Notes under the pieces: generated by a model
Databases searched by the model: none
Seen by the model: the letters and a program-made list of their open reading frames with translations, nothing else
Told to the model about the DNA's origin: nothing
Shown: piece by piece, positions 27,130 to 37,183 of the stretch
How the letters are laid out: every line of letters starts with the position of its first letter
Numbering within the stretch: the first letter of the stretch is position 1
Source: Mycobacterium sp. JS623
GTDB taxonomy: Bacteria > Actinomycetota > Actinomycetes > Mycobacteriales > Mycobacteriaceae
Length of the DNA: 64,000 nt
Reading direction: 5' to 3'
NCBI RefSeq assembly: GCF_000328565.1
Contig: NC_019957.1
Location: 124,001 to 188,000, forward strand
Made by a program: the position numbers and the translations under genes

Positions 27130-27676
27130 TGGTCGACGAACGAAAACGACAGACATCGTCGACCTGTGGCGCAGAAGATGCCCCGGCGATCGCGACCCGT
27201 CGTGTATGGCCGCACATGACGATGAGTCCGCGTACGACTACTTCAAACAGTCGTCGCCCAACTTCGTGGACTACTTCCTTGAACCCAGCGTTGCGGGGTT
27301 CACCGGTTACGACCGTCAGGATTACAGCCTCGCCTGAGATCGCACAGGCTTGACGGGCACCAACATTCAAGTCATCTCGTCCATCATCAGCGCCGGCAAC
27401 GCACTGATGTCAACGATCGACAGGCAGAGCGGGCAGGTGACGAAGATCCACGACTGTCGGGTGAGTACACAGAGATCACAGCGTCCTTTGAGGGCCGCAA
27501 CCTCGGGACCAGCATGCCGACGCGGCCGCCGTCGAGCTGAGCACGCGCCGCGTCACTCCAGATCGGCCTAAGCAGCCCTCGCTGCCGCAGATGTCAACGA
27601 ATGCCAGGAGTTTCGGCAGCGGCGTCGGCGATTCCCAGCGGACGCAGTTGGCGTCTGTGCGGGGGCACGAAGAGGT
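27130..27676. other. Decayed region, possible FAD-oxidoreductase remnant
   Basis: About 550 bases with no intact gene. In the plus frame ending at 27337 a short piece reads YFKQSSPNFVDYFLEPSVAG followed by FTGYDRQDYSLA, which faintly resembles protoporphyrinogen-oxidase-like FAD proteins. A second piece near 27360-27430 was not recognised. Both lack starts and context. Confidence 0.3.
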
Positions 27677-28297
27677 TTAGTGTCCGCGTTTGACCCAGTC
27701 GTCGTAGTGCACGAGTTCGCCGCCGATGGTGGTGGTGTCGCCGTGGCCGGTGTAGACGACGGTTTCGTCGGGCAGGGTGCCCAGGCGGTCGGAGATCGAC
27801 TCCAGGATGGTGGTAAAGCTGGAGTAGGAGCGCCCGGTGGCGCCGGGTCCGCCCTGGAACAGGGTGTCGCCGGACACGACGACGCCCAGGGCGGGGGCCG
27901 ACCAGCACATCGAGCCCGGTGAATGGCCGGGGGTGTGCAGGGCATGCAGCTCGATACCACTCGCGGTGAGCACCAGACCGTCCTCGACACGGTGAAAGTC
28001 CTTGTCGGGGTGGATTTCTCGCCACAGCATCTCATCGGCCGGGTGCAGGAACACCGGCGCGTCGAGGGTTGCGCTTAGTTCGGGGGCGACGGTGATGTGG
28101 TCGTTGTGCCCGTGGGTACAGATCACCGCGACGACGTTGCGGCCTCCGACGGCCTCGATGATCGGCGCGGCGGTGTGGGCGGCGTCGAATACGATGACCT
28201 CCTCGTCGCCCCCGACGAGCCAGATATTGTTGTCGACGTCCCAGGTGCCGCCGTCCAGACTGAACGTGCCGGAGGTGACGACGCGTTGCACGCTCAC
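27677..28297 (-). CDS. Metallo-beta-lactamase-fold hydrolase (MscR partner)
   Basis: A 206-residue MBL-fold enzyme. The metal ligands are visible: [21 protein letters not shown] and a C-terminal GHGDTT, the glyoxalase-II-like arrangement. The GTG start overlaps the mscR stop (GTGA). In M. tuberculosis mscR (Rv2259) is likewise followed by an MBL gene (Rv2260). The natural role is probably hydrolysis of S-formylmycothiol or a related mycothiol thioester, completing formaldehyde oxidation to formate; that substrate is an inference from context. Confidence 0.88.
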   Translation of the reverse strand: MSVQRVVTSGTFSLDGGTWDVDNNIWLVGGDEEVIVFDAAHTAAPIIEAVGGRNVVAVICTHGHNDHITVAPELSATLDAPVFLHPADEMLWREIHPDKDFHRVEDGLVLTASGIELHALHTPGHSPGSMCWSAPALGVVVSGDTLFQGGPGATGRSYSSFTTILESISDRLGTLPDETVVYTGHGDTTTIGGELVHYDDWVKRGH

Positions 28298-29379
28298 AGG
28301 ACGACGACCGATCGCAGCACCTCACCGACGTGCATCTTGTGGAAGGCGTCCTCGATCGCGTCCAGGCCGATGCGTTCGGAGACGAATTTCTGCAGCGGTA
28401 GCCGGCCCTGGCGGTAGAGCGAGATGAGGGTGGGGAAGTCGCGTTCGGGCAGGCAGTCGCCGTACCACGAGGACTTCAGCGCGCCACCGCGGGAGAAGAA
28501 GTCCACCAAAGGTAGCTGCAACTGCATATCGGGTGTCGGTACCCCCACCAGGACAACGGTTCCCGCGAGATCCCTTGCGTAGAAGGCTTGTTCGTAGGTG
28601 GCGGGCCGACCGACGGCATCGATGACAACGTCGGCGCCGAAACCGTCGGTCAGGTCTTGAATCGACTTCACCACATCAGCGTGGGCTGCATTCACCACGT
28701 GCGTGGCACCGAATTCCCGCGCGAGGGCGAGTTTTCGGTCATCAAGGTCGACGGCGATGATGGTCCGCGCTCCCGCCAGTGCGGCACCGGCGATCGCGGC
28801 ATCCCCCACCCCGCCGCAGCCGATGACGGCCACCGTGTCATCACGACCGACTGCGCCGGTGTTGATCGCCGCCCCCAGCCCGGCCATCACCCCACAGCCC
28901 AGCAGCCCGGCTACCGCCGGGTCGGCCTCGGGATCGACTTTGGTGCACTGGCCCTGATGCACCAGCGTTTTGTCGGCGAACGCGCCGATGCCCAAGGCAG
29001 GGGTGAGTTCGGTGCCGTCGGTCAGCGTCATCTTCTGCGTGGCGTTGAAGGTGTCGAAGCACAGATGCGGGCGACCGCGCTTGCAGGCCCGGCATTCACC
29101 GCATACCGCGCGCCAGTTCAGGATCACGAAATCGCCGGGCGCCACATGGGTGACGCCCTCGCCGACGGACTCCACCGTGCCGGCGGCCTCATGACCCAGC
29201 AGGAACGGATATTCGTCGTTGATCCCGCCCTCACGGTAGGTCAGATCGGTATGACACACCCCGCATGCGATGATGTCGACCACCACCTCACCCGGACCCG
29301 GATCCGGAATGACGATGTCGACCAACTCGACGGGCTGCTTCTTCGACCGCGAAATCACACCGCGCACAGTCTGACTCAT
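28294..29379 (-). CDS. mscR: Mycothiol-dependent formaldehyde dehydrogenase / nitrosomycothiol reductase
   Basis: A 361-residue zinc alcohol dehydrogenase family enzyme, the same length as M. tuberculosis MscR. Catalytic zinc ligands are in CGVCHTD and GHEAAGTV, the structural zinc cysteines in [15 protein letters not shown], and the NAD site in GCGGVG. It oxidises S-hydroxymethylmycothiol, formed from formaldehyde and mycothiol, and also reduces S-nitrosomycothiol. The ATG at 29379 has AGGAAGAGGAG just upstream, which lies inside the longer ORF from 29397. It is co-transcribed with the MBL gene. Near oxygenases that may demethylate aromatics, a formaldehyde sink makes sense. Confidence 0.92.
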   Translation of the reverse strand: MSQTVRGVISRSKKQPVELVDIVIPDPGPGEVVVDIIACGVCHTDLTYREGGINDEYPFLLGHEAAGTVESVGEGVTHVAPGDFVILNWRAVCGECRACKRGRPHLCFDTFNATQKMTLTDGTELTPALGIGAFADKTLVHQGQCTKVDPEADPAVAGLLGCGVMAGLGAAINTGAVGRDDTVAVIGCGGVGDAAIAGAALAGARTIIAVDLDDRKLALAREFGATHVVNAAHADVVKSIQDLTDGFGADVVIDAVGRPATYEQAFYARDLAGTVVLVGVPTPDMQLQLPLVDFFSRGGALKSSWYGDCLPERDFPTLISLYRQGRLPLQKFVSERIGLDAIEDAFHKMHVGEVLRSVVVL

Positions 29380-29627
29380 GAGCTCCTCTTCCTTCATTAC
29401 GTTGCCACTGACACGGATTCAGCAGATGGCGACGAAAGCGTGGCCTCGCCATCGGCGGCGTCTTCCCAGACCGCGAGGCTTCCCGTCGCAGTCCCGAGAT
29501 TTAATCTGCCGCGGAGCTACCGTTTGCTTACGTCCGCCCCCGGGCACCCGCATCATGGGACTCATCTCGTCGTGACCGGGGTGTACACCGATATGGGGTT
29601 CGACGCCTTCACTTTCGCTGCTGACAG
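29380..29627. other. Promoter region of mscR
   Basis: About 250 bases upstream of mscR with no ORF of note. It should hold the mscR promoter. No palindrome was recognised. Confidence 0.4.
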
Positions 29628-29999
29628 TCACATCAGCCCCGAGACCCGCGAGAAGGTTGGATCGGTTGCGGCGGCGAGGTCGAGTGCATCATTCCAGCTC
29701 TGACCTCGCTCCAGCAGCTTGCGATAGCCGCGCAACGACTTCACGCATCCGCAGGAGACAGCGGCGTGAAACTCACCATCGGCTCCATACAGCACGAGGT
29801 ACTGGTCCTCATCGAGGGCGCCTTCGGCCACGACGGCGTCGTCGCCGGGACGCACCCGACCGTAGCTGTGGAATCGTCGCCCGTACTGTTCGGTCCAGAA
29901 GTACGGCGCACGTGAGTACGGCGCACTCAATCCCCCGGCCACGTTCAAGCCGACGTGGCGACCGTGTTCGATGGCGTGAGTCCAATGCTCCACCCGCAC
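29628..29999 (-). pseudogene. C-terminal fragment of a ferredoxin reductase
   Basis: The frame reads RVEHWTHAIEHGRHVGLN, APYFWTEQYGRRFHSYGRV, then DEDQYLVLYGADGEFHAAVS, the C-terminal third of rubredoxin/ferredoxin:NAD reductases of the BphA4 type. The FAD and NAD domains are absent. At about 29999 it joins a foreign start (see 30052), so the fusion is a recombination scar. Confidence 0.75.
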
Positions 30000-30052
30000 G
30001 GTTTGCCGTCGAGATGAGCGTTGGCGACGACGGCGGGGTCGGTGATAGTCAT
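30000..30052 (-). pseudogene. Orphan gene start
   Basis: An ATG at 30052 with AAAGGGACAGGAA upstream encodes MTITDPAVVANAHLDGKP and then runs out of frame into the reductase fragment. This looks like the first codons of an unrelated gene left at a deletion junction. The protein family was not recognised. Confidence 0.45.
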
Positions 30053-30220
30053 TTCCTGTCCCTTTAGCAAGTGGGGCGAGCGCAGTGCGCGCGATGAGTC
30101 GACGGTGCGAGAACTGGCAAACGACCGATCATGGGGTCTCTATTCTTCGGTCGTAGGTCTGTTGGTTCGAGAACCGAGCCGGCCCTTCAGCGGACTCGGA
30201 TCGCGAAGCCATCTCCGGCG

Positions 30221-31999
30221 TCAGCGCGGGTTGTCCAGCACCGGTACACGCAGGTACGAAAGGTGCTCTGGGCCGGTATGGATGACGTGGGTCCCTCGGT
30301 TTTCTGCATGCGGATTCGCCGCAGCCAAGCGACCTCCGAGCACAAGCGGGTTCGTTGGCCCGTGGACGTCCACACCCGTACCGCGGATGTTCCATCCGGC
30401 AACGGTGAGCCGCAGCTGCTGTCCCGCCGCGACGTAGTACCCGCGAGGAGTTAGCCCGATGTCGACGGGGACGATCTCTCCGGGATTGAGTTTCCTGCGG
30501 TTGCGGAAAGTGTGGACCGGGAGGAACTCGGTCGAGAGCTCCTGATCCAGTTCACGAAGCGACGCCCGGAGTCGACCCGGTGCGCCGGGAGGCGAGACGG
30601 GATAGGTGTCGGCGATGTCCGGGTGCGGGGCAAGGAGGTTACCGTCAGCGTCGAGCTTCTCCACGAGCACGAACAGGTCGAGGTCGTCGGCACCTTGGGC
30701 CTCCACCCACAAGCGCACGGAAATGTACCCGAAAAGAGTCGTGTCCTGATCGAATTTGACCGTGAACGCGGTCGACCCGTCGACGCCGGGATAGCTCACT
30801 GACGACACGGCTGCCGGAGCACTCGTCGACAGGGATTCGGTGCCGGCATCCAGATACAGCTTTTCGTAACGCGTCTCAGCTGCCGGCCACCGGGCATACG
30901 GTACGTCGACGAAGTCCTCACCGCCGGCGTTGATGATGCACGCCCGCACCCGCGGGGTCTGCTCCCATCCGTTCTCGATGTTCTTGAGATAGCGGTCGAA
31001 GAACCGCGATACGTCGTTCTGGTAAACGTCGGCGTACTGGTCTATCCATTCCTGAGTGTTGTTGATCCGCAACCATTTCCGGGTCGATCCCAACCGTCGG
31101 AATGCCTCCGGTCCTCCCATGGAGTGCAGCCCGGTCACGCCGTCCACAACGACATAGGCAGGGACGGTGACGTCAGAAAGGTCGGGGGTCTTGTCTTCCC
31201 AATACTCGTTCATCAACGGCTCGCAGACGCTCATGGCGCCGATCTGCTCTGTGGAACTCGATTCCCCGGGAAGAATGCCGTTGATGAAGTCGAAGAATCC
31301 GGGGTCCGGGATTCCTCCCCACACCATATGAGTGCGATAGATGTCGTATATGCCGTTCCAGGGCGCAATCGCGGCGAGGTGCGGAGGTCTGGTGGCTGCG
31401 ATACCCCACTGCGACATCGCCAGCCATGATGCGCCGTACAGCGCCACCTTGCCGTTGCTCCATGACTGCTCGGCGGCCCACTCAATAACGTCGTAACCGT
31501 CGTGGGAATCCACGGAACCCCAGTAGTGGATGTCTCCGCCGGACTTGCCCGCGCCTCGAACGTCGGGATTGACAAGTGCATATCCCTTGTCCAGCCAGAA
31601 AGCCCCGTCGGCTCCCTCGAACTTCCCCAGTCCTGAAAAGTTCTCCGGTAGCACCCCACTCGGCGGCGGTGTAGGCAACGACTTCCCGTATGAGCTCCAG
31701 CTCACGATGGCCGGCAGGTCCTCATCCTGATCTGCCGGGCGCAGCACGTCGGTGTAGATGACGACGCCGTCGCGCAGCGTGATCGGAATGTCTTGCTCCC
31801 AAACCACGTCACACGTCAACGGCTTGCCGCCCTCGATGAGCACCGACCCTGCTTCGAGAAACGTCGTTTCCGCACCGACCCGATAACCCTCTGGCAACGG
31901 TGTCGACGGGCGGAACTCCACTTTCCACTCCGCCGGATAGGCTGACCGCCTGCAATCCGTAGTCGTCAAGGTTCCTGCTTTCTGTTTCTTCGAGGCCAA
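30221..31999 (-). CDS. CocE/NonD-family hydrolase (peptidase S15 fold)
   Basis: A 592-residue cytosolic acyl esterase or amidase. The alpha/beta-hydrolase part (residues 65-370) has RDGVVIYTDVLRPAD, DVRGAGKSGG and the nucleophile in GASWLAMSQW; the C-terminal half is the jelly-roll domain of X-prolyl dipeptidyl-peptidases (VRLWVEAQGADDLDLFV). Such enzymes split esters or amides of aromatic and other compounds; cocaine esterase is the best-known member. The start is a TTG at 31999 preceded by GAGGAAG. It lies 48 bases after the SDR gene in the same direction, so the two and the SnoaL-like gene probably form one operon. It may release the substrate entering the hydroxyquinol route. Confidence 0.88.
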   Translation of the reverse strand: MASKKQKAGTLTTTDCRRSAYPAEWKVEFRPSTPLPEGYRVGAETTFLEAGSVLIEGGKPLTCDVVWEQDIPITLRDGVVIYTDVLRPADQDEDLPAIVSWSSYGKSLPTPPPSGVLPENFSGLGKFEGADGAFWLDKGYALVNPDVRGAGKSGGDIHYWGSVDSHDGYDVIEWAAEQSWSNGKVALYGASWLAMSQWGIAATRPPHLAAIAPWNGIYDIYRTHMVWGGIPDPGFFDFINGILPGESSSTEQIGAMSVCEPLMNEYWEDKTPDLSDVTVPAYVVVDGVTGLHSMGGPEAFRRLGSTRKWLRINNTQEWIDQYADVYQNDVSRFFDRYLKNIENGWEQTPRVRACIINAGGEDFVDVPYARWPAAETRYEKLYLDAGTESLSTSAPAAVSSVSYPGVDGSTAFTVKFDQDTTLFGYISVRLWVEAQGADDLDLFVLVEKLDADGNLLAPHPDIADTYPVSPPGAPGRLRASLRELDQELSTEFLPVHTFRNRRKLNPGEIVPVDIGLTPRGYYVAAGQQLRLTVAGWNIRGTGVDVHGPTNPLVLGGRLAAANPHAENRGTHVIHTGPEHLSYLRVPVLDNPR

Positions 32000-32047
32000 C
32001 TTCTTCCTCGCATTTCGGCCACGTTTTGTCGTTGCCCGTAGGCTCGG

Positions 32048-32812
32048 TCAGCCGAACATCAACATCCCGCCATTGACGCTGATGCTCTGTCCCGTCAAGT
32101 AGCTCGATTGCTCGCTGGCAAGAAAGACGACCACGTCGCCGACTTCGCGCGGCGTGCCCATGCGTTGCAGTGGGATCGTGGCGACAGTGGCGTCGATCAT
32201 GGCGCGTCCGTCTGGTGTGGACCGGGCGAGGTCGATCATCGGGGTCTCGATGATTCCCGGGGTGATGACGTTGACTCTGATGCCGGCCGGCGCGAGTTCC
32301 TTGGCAAGGCTCTTGCTGATCGAGTTCACCGCGCCCTTGGCTCCGGCATAGACAGCGATGCCCGGCTCGCCGAATCGGGCTGAGTCCGATCCAATGTTGA
32401 CGATCGCGCCGCCACCGGCACGTTGCATCCGTGGAACACAAGCCTTCACTCCGTTGAGGACACCTTTGAAGTCAACGTCGAGAAGGTGATCCCAGTCGGC
32501 CGGATCGCTGTCCATGAAAGGGCCTGGGGGTATCACGACGCCGGCATTGTTGACGAGGACGTCGATGGTTCCCCACACCTGCTCGACGTCCTGGACGACA
32601 GCCTCGAACGCCGCGAAATCGGTGACGTCGAGTTCCCAGCTTCGCGCGGTACCGGCTGCGGCTGTGATGTCATCGGCCAGCTTCTTTGCTGGGCCGGGAA
32701 CAATATCCAGAATGGCCACTTTCGCGCCTTCGCGCGCCAGACAGGATGCAATTCCGGCGCCGATACCTTGTCCGCCGCCGGTTACCAGGGCGACTTTATC
32801 CTTCAGTAGCAC
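32048..32812 (-). CDS. Short-chain dehydrogenase/reductase
   Basis: A 254-residue NAD(P)-dependent oxidoreductase. The cofactor motif TGGGQGIG is at residues 11-18, Asp35 after the second strand (AILDI) suggests NAD preference, and NNAG, the serine in NIGSDSA and the YAGAK pair (Tyr-x3-Lys) complete the active site. It acts on a hydroxyl or carbonyl group of the local substrate. The GTG start is 13 bases after the SnoaL-like stop. Confidence 0.92.
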   Translation of the reverse strand: MLLKDKVALVTGGGQGIGAGIASCLAREGAKVAILDIVPGPAKKLADDITAAAGTARSWELDVTDFAAFEAVVQDVEQVWGTIDVLVNNAGVVIPPGPFMDSDPADWDHLLDVDFKGVLNGVKACVPRMQRAGGGAIVNIGSDSARFGEPGIAVYAGAKGAVNSISKSLAKELAPAGIRVNVITPGIIETPMIDLARSTPDGRAMIDATVATIPLQRMGTPREVGDVVVFLASEQSSYLTGQSISVNGGMLMFG

Positions 32813-32825
32813 AACGATTCTCCAC

Positions 32826-33236
32826 TCAGATCATGTCGTTGCCGTTGGCCGTGTACGCAGGGATGCGCTGGTAGATATCCCAATGCTCCACCAACTTCCC
32901 ATTCTCGACACGGAAGATGTCCATGAACACGTGCCGCAGAGAGGCCGGGTCGACCGGGTCAGGCTCGTCGGACCAATGGAACCCCGTCGTCTCGGCCTGC
33001 ATCCAGACCAGATCGTCCTCGGCCGCCATCCTGCGAACCGTGAAAGAAAAGCCTTTACACAAACCGGCAGTGCGACCGAACTCAAGGAACCCCTCTCGTC
33101 CGTTCACCAGACGAGGATTGTGCTGCTTGTACTTCTCGGCATCGCAATACTTGTCGAATGCTGCCTCGGGCCCGTCGCTGAGGAGCGTGTCCACGAATCC
33201 TTGCACCAGCTTCTTATTCTCCTCGGGAGTTGTCAC
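32826..33236 (-). CDS. SnoaL-like (NTF2-fold) protein
   Basis: A 136-residue protein of the SnoaL/NTF2 cone fold, with FVDTLLSDGPEAAFDKYC, FTVRRMAAEDDLVWMQAE and HVFMDIFRVENGKLVEHWD. Members isomerise, cyclise or hydrate small ring compounds, or only bind them. The GTG start at 33236 has AAAGGCGAG upstream. It is first in the operon with the SDR and CocE genes, divergent from the FAD monooxygenase. A piece of this gene was copied to 26678-26785. Confidence 0.87.
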   Translation of the reverse strand: MTTPEENKKLVQGFVDTLLSDGPEAAFDKYCDAEKYKQHNPRLVNGREGFLEFGRTAGLCKGFSFTVRRMAAEDDLVWMQAETTGFHWSDEPDPVDPASLRHVFMDIFRVENGKLVEHWDIYQRIPAYTANGNDMI

Positions 33237-33574
33237 GGTGTTGTCTCGCCTTTCATCTGTTGCGTTGCCCGCTCGTGAGCGGAGTCACAGGTGGGCCTCG
33301 GTTGCCCGATGCTATCGGCAGCATGTGGGACCCGGAAGTCCCGAAATCGCAGCGCAATAACCACGGATCGCAGCGGAGTTTCGTAGCGGATCGAACACGC
33401 GGTGTTGATGCCGACAGACGCGCGATTGTCGGATAGACCTAGGCGAACAGGGGACGTTTGGTTCCATCCCGCCCACTTAGTGTCACCACTAACGGGAGGC
33501 CAATCCCTGACCACCGCACCACGCCCTAGAAAGAACGGCAGAGGGTGCGGCTCAGCGCAGCAAGGAGAACCGCA
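33237..33574. promoter_or_regulatory. Divergent promoter region (SnoaL operon / FAD monooxygenase)
   Basis: 338 bases between two divergent catabolic genes. Bases 33292-33404 and 33451-33487 are duplicated at 26529-26673, so this non-coding sequence has travelled as a unit. AT-rich TTGTCGGATAGACCTAGG at about 33426-33443 could be a promoter. No CDS was found. Confidence 0.5.
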
Positions 33575-35083
33575 GTGGCAGATGTAGACGTCGTGGTCGT
33601 TGGTGGAGGTCCATCGGGGATGACGGTTGCCGCTGAAGTCGCCCGTACTGGAGCGAAAGTACTGATTATCGAGAAGCGGACTGTCGCACCCGTTCCGCGA
33701 GCCGGCACGGTTTTGCCCAGGCCGCTCGAACTCTTCGATGCTCGCGGCATTGCGGAGCGCTTCATCCGACGGACCTGCGAGCAGAATCCGCACCCATTCC
33801 AGACCTGGCATATCTGGGCGGGTATGCATCCGGTGGACTGGACTGACCGAGATTCCCGATTCGGATTCACCCTTTTCTTGTCACAGCATGAGTCCGAAGC
33901 GATCTTGCGGGAATGGGCGAAGGAAGTCGGTGTCGACACGGCCTTCGAATCCAAAGTCGAATCGGTGGTCGATCACGGTGGCCATGTCGAGGTCGTGTGG
34001 GGCTCCGCCGATGGCCGGCAACACACGACGAGTGCACGTTACGTCGTCGGGGCGGACGGTGGCCGCGGAGTCGTGCGCGACGCGGCCGGCATCGGGTATG
34101 CGAGCCGCCCGCAGTCCTTCACGGGGGTCATCGCGACTGCCGAACTCGAATTCCCCTGGGATGGGGGAATGAAGGTGGCTCACAACGTTCGCGGCTGGGT
34201 GGCAGCCTATCCCTTTGGTCCCGGGCTGACTCGTTTCACCATGGTTCATGCGGAGCGTCGGTCGGCGCGCCAGGACGAAGCCGTGACGGCCGAGGAGGTG
34301 GGTATGTGCGCCAGCGAGATCCTCGGCGAGGAGGTCCTCATTCCGGGCCTTGCCGCGGCCAGCAGGTATGGAGACGCGCAGCACCTTGCCGACAATTTCC
34401 GCAAGGGGCGCGTCTTCCTCGTAGGTGAGGCTGCGCGAATCCATTATCCCGCAAGCGGTGTCGGCATGAACTACTGCATTCAAGACGCCTTTAATCTCGG
34501 CTGGAAGTTGGGCGCCGTCATCAACGGGCAAGCGGCAGAGTGCTTGCTCGATTCCTATGAGTCTGAGCGCCGTCCGATCTGCGAGGACCTTCTCCGTAGC
34601 GTGGACTCGCAAGTGGCGATTCAGTTCGACTTCAGCCCGCAGGGCCTGGCGTTCAAGGACCGGTTCGAGAAGCACATGTTGACGGCGTCGGAGGTCACCG
34701 CTCAGCTGTGGCGCGAATTGAACGGTCTCGAACGCCCATATCCCTCACCGGACGGAAGCCACCCCGCAGTGGGGTTGCCTGCGCCGGACTTCGATTTCTT
34801 TCTTCGCGACGGATCGAGTGTGCGCCTCTACGAGGTACTGCGGGAGACGCCGTTCGTCGTTCTCGACCTGAGTGGCACCGGCATGCTGCGAGGTCTCGAC
34901 CTGGGACGTCTTCCAGCGCTCACCATCGAGGGTCATCCGGTTCACACGCCACGCATTCTTCGGGGCACGAGCGCGTTGATCATCCGGCCCGACACCTACG
35001 TGGCTTGGGCGACAACCGCTTTGGACTGCGAGCACGAGGATGTTCGGGTTGCGCTGCGACGAAGTCTGGCATTCATCGATTGA
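33575..35083 (+). CDS. FAD-dependent aromatic monooxygenase
   Basis: A 502-residue group A flavin hydroxylase of the PheA/MhpA type. It has the FAD motif GGGPSGMTVAAE (residues 9-20), the middle ADGGRG motif and a C-terminal thioredoxin-like domain (about 380-500). The second FAD motif reads GEAARIHYPASG, with Glu in place of the usual Asp and Arg in place of His. It probably adds a hydroxyl to a phenolic ring, and given the neighbouring dioxygenase could yield hydroxyquinol. The GTG at 33575 has AAGGAG 8 bases upstream. It converges with the dioxygenase operon. Confidence 0.88.
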   Translation: MADVDVVVVGGGPSGMTVAAEVARTGAKVLIIEKRTVAPVPRAGTVLPRPLELFDARGIAERFIRRTCEQNPHPFQTWHIWAGMHPVDWTDRDSRFGFTLFLSQHESEAILREWAKEVGVDTAFESKVESVVDHGGHVEVVWGSADGRQHTTSARYVVGADGGRGVVRDAAGIGYASRPQSFTGVIATAELEFPWDGGMKVAHNVRGWVAAYPFGPGLTRFTMVHAERRSARQDEAVTAEEVGMCASEILGEEVLIPGLAAASRYGDAQHLADNFRKGRVFLVGEAARIHYPASGVGMNYCIQDAFNLGWKLGAVINGQAAECLLDSYESERRPICEDLLRSVDSQVAIQFDFSPQGLAFKDRFEKHMLTASEVTAQLWRELNGLERPYPSPDGSHPAVGLPAPDFDFFLRDGSSVRLYEVLRETPFVVLDLSGTGMLRGLDLGRLPALTIEGHPVHTPRILRGTSALIIRPDTYVAWATTALDCEHEDVRVALRRSLAFID

Positions 35084-35117
35084 TTCACCGATTCGTCGGT
35101 GTGGGCGGGTTATTGCC

Positions 35118-36005
35118 TCAATCGTCGGTCGGCGCAAGCACAATGTCGAACTGCACTCGTGACCAAGGCTGACGGCTGAGGTCTCTGCCGTCGGGCGCCG
35201 GTGTCCCGGCCGGCATTTCCACGAAATCCTTCATCAGGGAATCGCGGACCCCGAAGACGCTATCGGAATCCAACAGCGAATCCCCGGTTGGGAAGATGTG
35301 CGTCACCAAACGCCGTTTCCCCGGCGCGGTCACCATGAAGTGCAGGTGCGGAGCGCGCATGGGACTTCGCCCGGTCGCATCCAACATGCGGCCGACCGGA
35401 CCGTCGTGCGGGATCGGATACGGCGTCGGCGTGACTGCCCAGAACGCGTACCGACCGTCGGAGTCGCTGAACAGGTGTGCGCGCGCCGCAGTTCTATCGT
35501 CGTCGTATTGCACGTCGTAGAGTCCGTCGGCGTCGGCCTCCCACACATCGATTCGTGCCGCTGCGATCGGCACTCCGGCCGTGTCGGTTACCGTGCCCTC
35601 AACCCAGCAGGGCTGTCCGCTGGCCCCGAACGCGATGTCGTCACCAAGCGCCACCTCCGGGCTGCCCTCCACGAAGAACGGGCCGAAGACAGTAGCCTCG
35701 GTGGCGCTTTCGTCGGCCTCATGATTGATCGTGACGACCTGCATGGAGGCGCCAAGGGTGTCCGACAGCAAGATGAATTCTTGCCGTTTGTCGTCGGTGA
35801 TGTGGCCGACCGCGGTGAGAAATTCGATTGCCTTCGTCCACTCTTCCTGGGTCAGGCGCACTTCGATCAGCAATGCGTGTAAATGTCGCACTGTGGCGTG
35901 CATGAGTTCCTTGAGGCGGGGACTCCGACAATCATCGAATGAGCGCAGTACCCGTTCGATGAGAGCCTGTTCGCGAACCCGTTGTTCGGAAGAGGTTTCG
36001 GTCAT
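35118..36005 (-). CDS. Intradiol ring-cleavage dioxygenase (hydroxyquinol 1,2-dioxygenase type)
   Basis: A 295-residue non-heme Fe(III) enzyme that opens a catechol-type ring between the hydroxyls. The four iron ligands are present: Tyr163 (GLYDVQ), Tyr196 ([12 protein letters not shown]), His220 and His222 (PHLHF). The N-terminal helical linker of the catechol/hydroxyquinol group (residues 10-100) is present. Pairing with maleylacetate reductase indicates hydroxyquinol as substrate, giving maleylacetate. The ATG at 36005 has AAGGAG upstream and overlaps the reductase stop as ATGA. Confidence 0.92.
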   Translation of the reverse strand: MTETSSEQRVREQALIERVLRSFDDCRSPRLKELMHATVRHLHALLIEVRLTQEEWTKAIEFLTAVGHITDDKRQEFILLSDTLGASMQVVTINHEADESATEATVFGPFFVEGSPEVALGDDIAFGASGQPCWVEGTVTDTAGVPIAAARIDVWEADADGLYDVQYDDDRTAARAHLFSDSDGRYAFWAVTPTPYPIPHDGPVGRMLDATGRSPMRAPHLHFMVTAPGKRRLVTHIFPTGDSLLDSDSVFGVRDSLMKDFVEMPAGTPAPDGRDLSRQPWSRVQFDIVLAPTDD

Positions 36006-37054
36006 GGGTGAGCTCCTTCCCAAGCAGCGTGCAGGAGCGCGCCGATGTTGTCGACGGTGGCTGGCGTGGGGTTTGTGGACGGGACGACAGGCAGAATGGC
36101 GTTGACGGCGTCGGGTAGGTCCTCTTCGGCCAACCCGTAATCGCGCAAACGTCGCGGTGCGTCTACGGCGACCCGTAGGGCCTGCAGGCCCTCGAGCGCT
36201 GATGCCGAGCCAAATGCAGTGGCGAGTCGCGCTTGCGCATCCGGGGCATTAGGCATGTTGAGGGCGACGACGTAGGGCAGCACGACGGCGTGGGTTTGTG
36301 CGTGGGGGAGGTTGTAGCGGCCGCCTAGAACGTGGCAGATCTTGTGATGAATGCCGGCGCCCGCCGAGCTGAACGCCACTGCTGCCAAATACGCGCCGTA
36401 GAGAACCTGCTCGCGACTCGACAAGTCGGTCGGGTCTTTGGCCATTCGCGCCAGACCTGTGTTGAGCGCGCGGGCCCCTTCTGTCGCCAGAACCGTGTTG
36501 ATGGGATCTGCGCGCGGTGCCCATAGGGAGTCGACGCAGTGCGCCAAGGCGTTCAGTCCGGAAGCGACGGCCATGTCTTTCGGAAGGGTTGACGTCAGAG
36601 TTGCGTCGTAGACAACCGATCGCGGCAACACGCGTGGGTCGCTACCGGTGGTTTTGGTCCTTCCTTCAGTAAGCCCCCACACATCTGTGGCCTCGCTGCC
36701 GGCGTACGTGGTAGGAACGGCGATCACCGGCAGACCGCTGGTAAGAGCGATGGCCTTGGCCAGGCCGGTGGTGGAACCACCGCCCACAGATACGATCGCA
36801 TCGACCCGGTGGGCCGCAGCCGCTTCCCGTGCCCGATTCGCTGTCTCAACTGGTACGTGCATCGCCACCTCATCGTGAAGGTGGGCTACGGGAATGCCGG
36901 CGGTTATCCGGCCGGCCAGCTCGGCGTTCGCGGGCCCAGCGACCACCATGCATCGCCTGGCGCCGAGCCGTTCGACCTCAGCCGCGATACCTGTCGCCGC
37001 CTGGCCCGACGCAAAGACGACCCGTTGGGCAAGGGTGTCATGCGTGAAGCGCAC
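36002..37054 (-). CDS. Maleylacetate reductase
   Basis: A 350-residue iron-type alcohol dehydrogenase family enzyme that reduces maleylacetate to 3-oxoadipate with NAD(P)H. Seen: [17 protein letters not shown] for the nucleotide, [25 protein letters not shown] and [20 protein letters not shown] with the conserved histidines. The length matches the family. The GTG at 37054 is the start. It is the first gene of a two-gene operon with the dioxygenase. Confidence 0.93.
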   Translation of the reverse strand: MRFTHDTLAQRVVFASGQAATGIAAEVERLGARRCMVVAGPANAELAGRITAGIPVAHLHDEVAMHVPVETANRAREAAAAHRVDAIVSVGGGSTTGLAKAIALTSGLPVIAVPTTYAGSEATDVWGLTEGRTKTTGSDPRVLPRSVVYDATLTSTLPKDMAVASGLNALAHCVDSLWAPRADPINTVLATEGARALNTGLARMAKDPTDLSSREQVLYGAYLAAVAFSSAGAGIHHKICHVLGGRYNLPHAQTHAVVLPYVVALNMPNAPDAQARLATAFGSASALEGLQALRVAVDAPRRLRDYGLAEEDLPDAVNAILPVVPSTNPTPATVDNIGALLHAAWEGAHP

Positions 37055-37183
37055 GTTTCAACCTCCGGGTCCTGGTCAGCGGCACATTCTGTCAGCTGGT
37101 GACTTTAAGCGGGGATCATCGCGACGAGAGTCCACGGTTCGCCGGGCGGTGTCCGTGGATCGCCGTTCTTCTTTGCCTCGTCT

